This document shows positions 29,555-39,900 of a stretch of DNA of 64,000 nt, one piece after another. Positions within the stretch are counted from its first letter, which is position 1; the number at the start of each line of letters is the position of its first letter. The stretch is from NCBI RefSeq assembly GCF_004209755.1, contig NZ_CP035913.1, positions 5,766,001-5,830,000 on the forward strand, given 5' to 3'. The position numbers and the translations under genes are program-made. The notes beneath the pieces were generated by a model. The model ran no database searches and had not been told where the DNA came from. It worked only from the letters and a program-made list of their open reading frames with translations. The stretch is from Pseudoduganella lutea (GTDB lineage Bacteria; Pseudomonadota; Gammaproteobacteria; Burkholderiales; Burkholderiaceae_D).

Positions 29555-29704
29555 AATTGCTGAGCGATAATTTGTCGTAATGAGAGATTCAAAGCTCATA
29601 GTCGGAGCGACTCAGCAGTCATGGTATTTTCGATGGTATCCCGACGGCAGGGCCCGCCTGTTTCGCTAACGAATCCAACGGCTTGCCGAACCCCATTGAT
29701 AGTC
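29555..29704 (+). repeat. Element right-arm repeat before copy D
   Basis: About 150 bases, with TTTGTCGTAATGAGAGATTC and AGTCGGAGCGACTCAGCAGT, closely match 54427-54575 in front of copy E. The shorter part next to the core also matches the sequence before copy C. It follows the truncated end of the NACHT gene, so it is likely the right arm shared by elements 3 and 4. Confidence 0.8.
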
Positions 29705-29795
29705 GAGTGGGAATGATGCGCTAACCTGAAAGCTCAGGCATTAACAGGCAATTTGGTAAGACCGAGCCCCTGATTTCAGGGGTTTTTTTTTGCCC
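29705..29795 (+). repeat. guaA 3'-end attachment repeat, copy D
   Basis: GAGTGGGAATGATGCG is followed by CCTGAAAGCTCAGGCATTAAC and the terminator-like stem AGCCCCTGATTTCAGGGG with a long T run, then GCCCGTGCTCGGT as after copy C. It marks the junction of elements 3 and 4. Confidence 0.85.
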
Positions 29796-29843
29796 GTGCT
29801 CGGTGAACCGAGCAATGTCCCGCAGTCCCGTGTAGCAACGATT

Positions 29844-30430
29844 GATACGAAGTTGCGCAGCCCCAGGCCTGCTGAGCGGCTTACAGGGTGGCGAACCGCG
29901 ATGGGATGTATGTCGTGGCCAGTCCGCGCGGAGATATTTCGTTCCGCTACAACTACCGAATCAATGGGCGCCAGGAAACGCTCGTCCTCGGTAGCTACAG
30001 TACGGATGGACTCATATTGGCAGGCGCGAGAGAACAACCGATCAAGGCGGGGAAGCAGGTTGCGGAAGGAATTTCGCCCGCGCGGCTAAAGGCGCAAACG
30101 ATCGGCTTTCGAAAGGACCAGTTGCGATTCGGCGAATGGGCCGAGGAGTGGTTCGAAAAGATGGCTGAATCGACGCAGGACGCGCGCCGTTTCGTCTTCG
30201 AGCATGACCTGCGCAAGCCGTTCGGCGCGCTACTGCTGCACGAGATCACGGAGCAGGGGTTGCGGCAGCTGTGTGATCGCATCGTCGCTCAAGGCGCACC
30301 GCCTGTTGCGGTGCACGAGCAGAAGGGTGTGCGGGCGGTCTATAACAAGGCCGAGTATGCGGAGCCGCGCCGGAACATGATGCAGCAGTGGGCCGATATG
30401 ATCGACCAGTGGGTTGCCGCAACAGAGTAA
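29844..30430 (+). pseudogene. Integrase with internal deletion
   Basis: This is a second copy of the integrase at 21022. The first codons align (TKLRS for AKLRN), but the start is lost and a one-base deletion near 29878 shifts the frame. From 29888 the frame matches again (VANRDGMYVVASPRGDISFRYN). After LCDRIVAQGAPPVAVH it jumps directly to EQKGVRAVYNKAEYAE, so about 200 residues with Arg238 and His335/Arg338 are missing while the tyrosine region remains. The junction falls at GTGCA/GCGCAC, matching a short-homology deletion. It cannot be an active recombinase. Confidence 0.9.
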
Positions 30431-30440
30431 GTTGTTCGGT

Positions 30441-30662
30441 CATCGACGCAGCCTCGTTGAGACCAAAATGCGTTGCTTTAAGTTGCTCGGTAAACGGGTG
30501 ATGGCGCGTGACTTCGACCGCCAGGTCGCTGAGTTGCAGGTACGTGCAGCCATCCTTAATCGCTTCACATGGCTGGGCACGCCCACGACCGTCGCCATGC
30601 CGTTATTCCGTCTGGGGTTTGGGGTATTACGCACCCAGCTAATTTATGCAACAAAGCCGTAA
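30441..30662 (+). pseudogene. IS5-type transposase C-terminal fragment
   Basis: The frame HRRSLVETKMRCFKLLGKRV followed by MARDFDRQVAELQVRAAILNRF matches the C-terminal end of IS5-group transposases, in which this segment carries the final catalytic region and DNA-contacting helix. Only about 60 residues are left and no upstream transposase sequence is present. It begins right after the truncated integrase, so the insertion or later deletion probably removed neighbouring element genes. Confidence 0.7.
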
Positions 30663-30993
30663 TCAACTGTCGTCCAACGCGCCGCTGCGCGCCGCCAGTA
30701 ATGTTGTATTTATCTGACAATTGTCATTGTTAAAATAATCTTAGAGAATTGGCGCCGTAAATAGCGGTAGGATCAGTCAACCGCGTCGTTGTACGTTGAC
30801 CGTTGATCGGAGATCAGCAATGCCCTTGCAACCGGTTTCCACTTGCTTCTTCCTCTCACCAGCTGACGAAACCGGCCCGCCTGCGCTTTCTACCTAGCGC
30901 CGGCTTTCGCGCCTTCCACCTGTTCACCTGCGTCGCCCGATGGCCATGCCATGGCCGGTGCACGCGCATGCCCGTCATTCTTGAGGAGTAGCC
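30663..30993. other. Leader region of the giant-gene operon
   Basis: No gene is seen. AT-rich sequence around 30700-30760 (TTATCTGACAATTGTCATTG with a short CAATTG palindrome) could hold the promoter. The end carries TTGAGGAGTAGCC, the ribosome-binding site of the first giant gene. Confidence 0.4.
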
Positions 30994-33900
30994 GTGCACA
31001 TTACCCTAGTGACAGGAAATCCGGCCACCCATTTTGGACTGGACCTAGACCATGCTGCCAACGGCAACGCCATGCTGCGCTTGCGCGCGCCGGGCGGCGC
31101 TAAGGTCGAGGTCATGCTGGCGTGGCCGGTAACCGTGCCGGAACGGCTGCTGGTGACGCAAAGCGGCGCCAAGCGCCTGGCGACCCTGGCCGAAGTGCGC
31201 GCCATCGCCGCGCGCGAAGTGAGCCAGCAAACCCAGGAGCTCGAAGCGCAGTGGCAGGCGCTGGTCAACCGGCTCTCGAGTGCGTCTCTGCATGCCAATA
31301 TGGCGCAGCGCTTCCTGGGATTGGTGCCATTTCCCGCCGGCTCGCTCGATTACGTCGGTACGGTTAAGCTGAATCTGAACGTGTGCATGCTCGACAGCCA
31401 GGCCGGGCTGGAAGCGATCATCGAAGTCGCCGCCACCTCCGGCATCATGCAAGCCGGGATCGCCGTGCAGGCGCGTACCGCCTGGCGCCTGACGGTCCTA
31501 GCCACCAGCCCGATCCCGCGCCTGAACCTGCAGGTGCCGGTCCCCGCGCTGCGTTTTCCCGAGTTCGAGTTCCCCAATTTCGACTTGAGCGCGCTGAGCA
31601 TGCCCGCGCCGAAAGACTACCCCTTCGACCTGCCCACACTGCCCGGCATTCCGTTGACAGTCGCGCACACCGGCGTCACCCTGTCCAACTTGGTATATAC
31701 GCCCGCCGCTGGCGCGCTCACATTTTCGGTAACAATCAATAACGCCACGGTGTCGGTATTCGGCGGCAATTGCGTGCTGGGCAGTCCCACGCTCAGTTTC
31801 GATTCGGGGGTGGTGACGATCGCCGGCTTCAGTGCCCGCCCTGATGTGATCGAGTGGGCCGCGCGCCCGGCAGCTGCGCTGCCATCCCCCCTTGGCGGCG
31901 TGTCGCTCGCCCTTGGCGCGGGCAGCCTGCAGCTCGCTTTCGAAGTTGACGCCAACGTGGGAGCGCTCAAAGGAGTGCTGATCCAGAATCTGACGGTGTT
32001 TCCTACCCTGCAGCCAACCAAGAAACTGGAACTGCGACTGCAGCTGCCTTTCGACGATTCCGGCTTCGTGCCCACGGTGACCATCAACAACGCCCCCCCC
32101 ATCCCGCGCGAAATCGAGCTGGGCATTCAGGGCGGCACCGTGTCACTGACGGGGTTGTTGCAAAGCCTGTCGCTGCCGGGCAGCATCAGCCTCAATCTCG
32201 ACCTCGACTTGCCGTCGCTGCCGGCCCCGCAACTCGATACCCTGGTCGACATCCTGTCGGCCATCCTGGGGGCGCTCGTCAAAGGCCTGGCCGGACTGGC
32301 GCGCATCGTCGAGTCCGGCCTGCGCGCGCTGTTCTCGCTGCTGCGCAAGGCAGCCGAGGCGCTGAGCAGGCTCGACGTCACGCTGGTCCTCGATCAGCGC
32401 AGCGGTCATCTGCAGCAAGTGCTGGTAGGGATGCGCCGTGCGGGCACAGGCGTCAAGCCGCTGTTCGATACGTCCACCTTGGCCGTCAGCGCGCCGGCCG
32501 ACATCGAACTGGCGCTGCTGATCGATCTGCGCGATGGCGAGCGCAATGCCTATCTGGTAGCGACTGTCGATGCGGCCCAGCAGGAACTGCTGACCATGAG
32601 CAGCGACTTGTGGTTTGGCGGTGGCGACAAGGAAAGCGAGGCGGCCGCTGTCGAGGCTCCCGGCGCCGCGAGCGCCGGCAAGCCGGCGCCCAAACTGATC
32701 AGGATCGAGGTCAAGACGCGGCCGGAAGCGGCCGGGCGCTTCAGCTTTGTCCCCTTCGGCATCCGCCAGGGGCAGGCCGTCTTTTTCTATGCGCTGGAAA
32801 CGCCTTTGCCAGATTTCGAGACGGCGCCGACCGTCGCTTTCGGCGGCTACCGGCTGACCGACAAGCTCGATGGCATGCTGGACGTCGATGCCCGCTTCGA
32901 CCTGGACCTGGCCAAGCAGCGCTTCCTGCCATTCCTGGCCGCGCCTGCCGAGGAGCCGGCAGCTGACGGTGGCGGCTTGGGCGACATGCTCAAACAGTAC
33001 ATTCAGATCGACGACATGAAGCCCGCGAAGCTGCAAGATGGTTTCATCACGAGTGAGGCCACCGTCACTCTCAAGGCCATGGGCAGCAAGGTCAAATCGA
33101 ATCTGACGATCGAACTGGACGCGCGCCGCCTGACGGCCAATGTGCGCGGCGGCGCAATCAAGATTTCCGTCCCCGACAACGAACCGCTCGAATTGCTCGG
33201 CATGAAGGCGAGCTTCATCAACAAGAGCGACCCGAACGTTCCCGTGACGGGCGACCAGTTCGTACTCGACATGACCGGCGCCGACACCCGCATGTACCTG
33301 AACGACGCCTTGACGATGGTGCTCGATCTCACTAGCCTGGGCAAGGATGCAGAAGGCAAGCCGCTGCGCTTCCATGTCAGCAAACTGGTCGTGCACGGCG
33401 GGGGGCTCGACCTGGAGGCAAGCCTGGCTGCTCCCTACACCTTGCGCCTGAATGGATTGGAGACCGATTTCAAGTTCAACAAGGCGGCGATCCGGGTGCA
33501 GGGCGGCCGAATCGAGGCGTTCTCGCTGTCCGCCCAGGGCAAGCTGCCGCCGGCCCTGGTGGGCGACGTGGACGTCAAGCTGACGCTCGATTTCGGCACT
33601 CGCAAGAATGGCAGTGTCGGGCTGCTCAACGGCGCGATCGACCTGCTGGGCCGCGGCAAGCCGATTCGCAACGAACAAACCAGCTTCGTGTTTACGCTCG
33701 AAGCCCTGTCGATCCGCGTGTTCGACGATGGCGGCGGATTGCACTTCTGCGCCTTCATCAGCGGCAGCGCCTTGTTCCAGCCTGAAGCGTCGGAGCTGGC
33801 CAACGGCATGCTCAAGAAACTAGCAGGGGTAGAGCTCAAGTTCACCGATTGTCCCGTTTGCGGAGCGTCCGATGTGATCGCGCGCGAACTGGAAAAGCTC

Positions 33901-36900
33901 AACCTGTCGTTCGTGGTGGCGCTCGACGAGCCGGCCAAAGCCACCCTGTTCGGCATGTTTACCTTCGAGGTACGCTGCATCGGCCTGGAACCGCGCTGCC
34001 GGGCCTTCAGCGACCGCCCGGCGGCGATCGTCATCGGCGGCCAGATCAGCTTTGCCGCGACCGGCGACGTGGTGCGCGCGGAGTGCGATTTCCACAAGCT
34101 GTTCATCGCCACGCCGGAGAAGGGCGGTTTCCTGCCGCGAGTGGCGTGCGAAGGCCTGGGACTGGCCCTGCGCCTGGGCAGCGCGCTCGAGGTCGAAGGC
34201 AAAGTGGTGGCGGTCGACGGCGACATGCCCAACCTGCTGGTATCGAAAGCGCCGGCCACGAGGATACCCGGCAAGGGCTTCATCGGCCAGGGCCGGGTGG
34301 CGATCCAGGGCCTGCCGCCGATCGCCGCCTCGTTCGGGTTCGTGGAACTGGAGTTCCCGAATGGCGAACGCAAGCGCGCTTGGTTTGTGTACCTCGAGGC
34401 CCAGCGCCTGAGCTACTATTTCCAGCTCGGACCGGTGCCAATCTACCTGCGCGAAGCGGGGCTGGGACTTGGATTTCACTTCACCTATGTTGGGATCGAA
34501 GAGATCGACAGCGCCACCAGCCTGACCGAAATGATCAAGGGCGTCGATAGGATCGCTGCCACGGCGCTCGAACCGGCGCGCTACGAAAGCTGGATCACTT
34601 CGCGGCGCGGCGACCTGACCTTGGTGGCGCGCCTGTTCATCTCCATGAGCAGCGCCTCGGCGCCGGCCGAACCGCTGGTGTGGAAGAAGGATGAGGAGAA
34701 GGACCTGCCCAATGTGATGCTGCTCAACGTGGTCGCGGCCATGCGCAAGAGCACATTCCTCATGACCGCCAACATCTGGCTCGGCTACAACTACCACGAC
34801 TGGGATGCGGGCCGTCACCTTACCAGCAATGACCTGGCCGGCAAGCAGGCGCTGACCGGCTATGTGCTGCTGGCCGGTGCGCGCAGCGAGTTTCTGGCGC
34901 GCGTCAAGAGCAACCCGGGCGCCAAGATTGGCGACCGGCTGGCCCTGCCCGAGCAGTTCAAGAATGCGCTATCGGAAGTGCAGTATGAAGCGACCCTGTA
35001 TATCCGTCCCGGCCTGCTGCATTTTGAACTAGGCTGGCCGAACCGCATTACCTGGTCCAAGAATTTCGCGGGCGTGAACGTCAGTGTCGCCGGCGGGGCC
35101 ATCTTCCGCATCCACGAAGGCGCGGTGCTGGCCGGGCTGAACCTGGAAGGCAATCTCGATTTCAGCATGTCAGCCCGGCTTGACGCCGGCGTGGTCGGCG
35201 TGGCGGTGAGCGCTTCGGTCAGCGCGGCCCTGATTGCGCGCATCATCGGTTTCCTCGATTCGCGCAACGTTGGCAATTCGCTGTACTACTCGCTGTTCTC
35301 GCTGCAAGTGCAGGTAAAGTTCGAAGTGTCGGCCTGGCTGGAAATCGATGCCTGGCTGTGCAAGATCACGATCCGGGTTTCGTTTGCGCTGCAGCTGCAG
35401 ATCGACGTGGTGGCGGAACTAGCGTTGCAGGGCGACCTGCAAATGGGGACGCGGGTACGCGCCACCATCGCCGTGTCGATCTTCGGCCGTTCGCTCGGCC
35501 TGTCGGTTGGTTTGTCCATCAATCCCGGCCTGGTGGACAATGCATCGGCACGCGTGGGCCGTTTCATGAACCTGGGCCTGATGCAGGAAGTCCCTTCGGT
35601 GACGCCCGACATCGGGCAGCAGGATGCCGCCAACGATGCGGCCAGCAGCATCGGCGCGGAGCGGCGCGAGGCGCGCGCCGTGGCTGGTGCTGTCAACCTC
35701 CCAGGGGACCATACGCTGGCGCCGGTCCCGCATCAGGATCCCTTGTCCGGCCAGCCGGCGCGACCCATCGTCGAAGGGCTCGCGATCGGCCCCACCGATT
35801 TCCAGATCGTGCTGACCTATCCGAAGGTCCAGCCCGCCGCCATCGGCAATCCTTTGCCAAAGCTCGAACAGTGGGTTTACCTGACCTTCTTGCCTCTCGA
35901 TGCGAGGCCGGCCGTGAAGGGTGGCAAGCAGCGCTCGTCGTTCTACGCGGCGCCGCATGCCGATGAGGCAAACAAGGCGCCCGACCACGTGGCCGCGTTC
36001 CCGGACAGCGCGGTGGGGCATACCTGCTATGTGTTCAGCGGCGGCAGCTGGCGACCCCACACCTTCGCGGCGGGCCATCTCGAGGTGGCCAGCAACATCG
36101 AGTGGAGCCGGGAACTTGGCTATTCGCAAAGCACAGAGGATAGCGCCGGCGTGCCGGCCGACAAAGCGGGCCGGGCCAACCTGAAACAGCTGTTTTTTGC
36201 AGCGTTTCGCACCATGGCCGGCAACGTGGGCGAGGCCAGCCTGGCCAAGCCTTACCTGGAGCCGAGCGCGCGCCCGCCCATCATGGAGGGGGCCCGGATC
36301 GTGCGCTCCGCTCGCACCACGCAAGAGCAGCATGACCGCCAGGAGCACGGCTACAACCGCAACATCGCAGCCAACCCCGCCGACCGCCGTTGCCACGAGG
36401 CGCGCGACTTCCTGATGCAGAAATTTGTCTCCGACCTGTTCCAGCTCGCCGCCGACGGCAGCGTGACCGACGAGGCTCACGTGGCACATGTCGGCCTGAC
36501 GATGCTGGTGCCGCTTGAGCTAGCGCGCCTGCTCAGCGTCCCGCAGGGAGCCAGGCCGACGGTGCGCAAGCGTATCGAAGATCCTGCAGTGGACGGGACT
36601 TCGGCGGCATGCGAGATGTTCAACGCGCCGCACCTGCGCTTCTCGGTCAAGCCGCCAAGCTTCGTCAATCCAGACTGCCGCCTGGAGGACAACAAGGCGC
36701 GTCTTGACTGGGACTTGCAATGGGATCACGAAATCGAGCCCGAATACTTTGTAAAGCATTACAAGCTGCGGCGCTGGATCGAGGTCGACGGAGAGCAGCG
36801 CGGCGAGGCCAAGAACATCACGTTCAAGCGGGCCGACCGGGTGGTCCAAGAGGCCGACGCTTCGCGCCGCACCGTCGAACGCTGCAGTTGGCAGTACACC

Positions 36901-39900
36901 GATGAATTCGGCGACATGAGCGAGGGGGACAAGAAGTTCCTGTTCGACCGCAGCCGCAATGCCGTGCTGCGCTACTCGGTAACGGCAGTGTGCGTCAGCG
37001 ACACGCTTTCGCGCCCATGCAGCGACTTCATGGCACAGCGTATCGGGATGCCGCAACTGACCCCGATCACGCGCGCCTCGGCCATCATGCAGGTCGATCC
37101 GCTTCCCGATCCGAAGACCGGCAAACTGAAGGCTCCCGAGCTGCTGCTGCGCCTCGAGACCGGGGCCGACGTCGTTGCCCCGGGTGACGTGCGGTTCTGG
37201 CGCCTGCTGTTACGCAGCGAGGCCATCGTTCCCGTGGGCGAGTACGGCACCGACGGCCACACCGACCGCGCGCTGGGCGGCGCGATCGGCGGCGCCCGCA
37301 CGGCGCGCCGGGGCGACCTCATATTCGAATGGCCCGCCAACAATGACCTGCAATTTCCCGCTCCCACCGGCGCGGGGCAGGAGGACCGGCATGCACCTGT
37401 CAACGATCCCGCGCTGATCGCGCACCTGGCCGACACAGCCGACCCGCGCGCCTGGACGCTGCTGGCGCAGCGTTTTGTCAAGCGTAATCGCGTGGAAATC
37501 GCGGCGTCGCCGCTGGTGCCGGTGGAGCTGGGCCTGGTCGTCATGGCTGCCAACGGCGCGCAGCAAAACCTGATGACTCGCGTCGATGCGCTCGAAATGG
37601 TCCGCATGCCGCTGGCCGAGGAGGAGCACCTGCTCGACCCGGTGGCGCGCCGCGACCTGCATGTCCTCCCGGGACGGGCCGCATTCCGCGAGCCGCGTTG
37701 CGGACTCGACTACAGCAGCGTCGTCCATCCCGATTTCGGCGGCGTCACCAAGCTGTCATGGAACCTGCGTCCGAGCGGCATCGGCGCCGCCGCGCTGGCG
37801 CGCCACCGGCTGCTGGCCGGGTTCGAGGTGGTCAGCCTGAACCTCGACAGCGGCGCGCGCGCGGACGATCCGGCCCAATGGAAATCGGGACGGGTGCAGC
37901 GCCATACGCTGGCCCGCTTGCTGGAGACCGAAGGTGCGCCGCTCACGCCGTCGCAAGTGGGCGAACCGAGCAACTGGAAGGTACGCTATCCGAGCCAGGC
38001 TGGGCGCCGGCTGGCCGGTGGCGTGTGGTATTCGCCTGCGGAGTCGCGCATTGTTTGGCCATGGCCCGATATCCGGCGTGAGCCGCTGCCCGAGCCGTCT
38101 TCCGAATTGATCAAGGCTCTGCTGCGCGAAGGCGCCCCCGACCATATCGAGCTGGCAATGACAGGCGGCACCGGCATCGTGTGGAAGTTTTCGCTCGATC
38201 CGCACCAGGAATCGCCATGGCGCCTCAATGCCGAGGGAACCCGGCTGCTCTGCCGCGCACCGGGCCGCGCCGATGTCGCCTCCGGCTTGCGTGCCGCCCT
38301 GCGGCGGCTGCGCGCGGAGCCGTCCGGCGCAGAGTCGGCGAACGGCTACGGACTGGCCCTCAAGCGCGGCTGGTCGCTGCAAATGACGCCGCGCTGGCTG
38401 GAAGTGCCGGACAGCGCTTCGCTGCATGAAACGGTGGCCATGAATTTCGAGCGCGAGCTGCATCCTCTGCTCGAAGCGCTGCTGGCGCGCATGCGCCGGC
38501 TCGAGGAGACGGGAAGCAACCGCGAGCGCCTGCTCGACCTTGACCGTAGGCCGGCGCCGGTGGTCCAGGCAGACAACGTGCACCAGTTCCTCGCGGTGAC
38601 CGAGGAAGCCTTCGACCCCTACGGGTGGGCCATGCTGGATCGCCTGGGACTGGGAGTGACGGTTCGTTTGTATGATCCGGTCGATGACGTTTTCCTAAGC
38701 GCGCGCCGGCTGCACGACCAGCTCGCACTGGCGCTTAAGGATGATGCGCTGGCCAAGCTGTATACGGCCTCGCTGCCGCAGCTGATGGTGGAGGTGCTGC
38801 TGCAGCCGGGCGGCATGATGGAGCGCGAAGAGTTTTCGACGGTGCCGGACGCACTGGGGGAGATGTCGCGGCATACGGGCCAATTCCTGCTGCAGGACGA
38901 GGGGCTGGCGATGGTGCGCTTGTCGTTGCGGCCATCGATCAAACCGGAATTGCAATATGTGGTCTGGGATAGACCGTCCAACGAGGCATCCGACCAGGCG
39001 CTGACCGGCGTGGACGTCTACATACCGCAACTGGTGCGCTCGGACAGGATTGACGGAATCAGCCTGAGGACCTTTATCGCGCGGCTGGAAAGCGGCAGTG
39101 CTGGCCGGCGGGCGCCCACGGTGATCCTGCGAACGCGCGCCGATGCCAGCTTCCACGGTGAACTCGATCGCCGTCCTGGCGTCGGGGCCCTGCGCGGCGG
39201 TTCGGTCGACGCCTTCGGCCGCTTTGAGGACTGGACGGGCTGGGACGACCAGACCGATCCTGGCCGGCACCGCTTCCTTACCTATTTGCTCAGTGCCCTT
39301 GGTCCCGATTACAAGCCGCAGGACGGCGAAGACAAGGCGGTCACCGACAAATGGCGTGAACTGAATCGGCGCTTCTTCGTGTATGCCGCTGATCCAGCCG
39401 CGCCCGCCGGCAGGGGGGCCGCGCTCGCCTTCGCGGCGGTCGAGCCATCTGAGCCGATGCAGGTGTCGGGCGACAGCGCCGGACGGCTGTCGATCATGCT
39501 GCCCGAAGCGGACGGCTATGCGCGCACCAGGGCATTTGCCGTACTGCCGCAGTGGCGCTACGCCCGCATGCTGCGCGACGCCGGCCACGGCGCGCCGCTC
39601 GACGCCTTGCTCAAACACAAGCGCGAAGAAGGCATCGTCGACCCGTCGCCGAAAAAGCAGCACCGCTATGTGATTTCAACCATCGAGCGCACCGCGCCCA
39701 TGCAGCCGCCGGAAGTGCTCACGGTCGGGCGTCTTGGCGACAGCGTTTGGTGGACCGATGGCAAAGCGTGGGAGCGCGAGGGCGCGCCGCGCAGCGCCGA
39801 GCAACTGCGCGAGGCTGCCTTCTCGCGCGCCGGCACCGACCCCGGGGAATACCTGCCCGTGGTGGTGCGCCACCATTCGGAATTGCGCCTGTCGAAGAGC

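Noticed and set aside
32143..39663. Several minus-strand frames of 200-530 codons opposite the giant genes
   Set aside because: The plus-strand frames are continuous over 17 kb with good ribosome-binding sites; the antisense frames have biased low-complexity translations.
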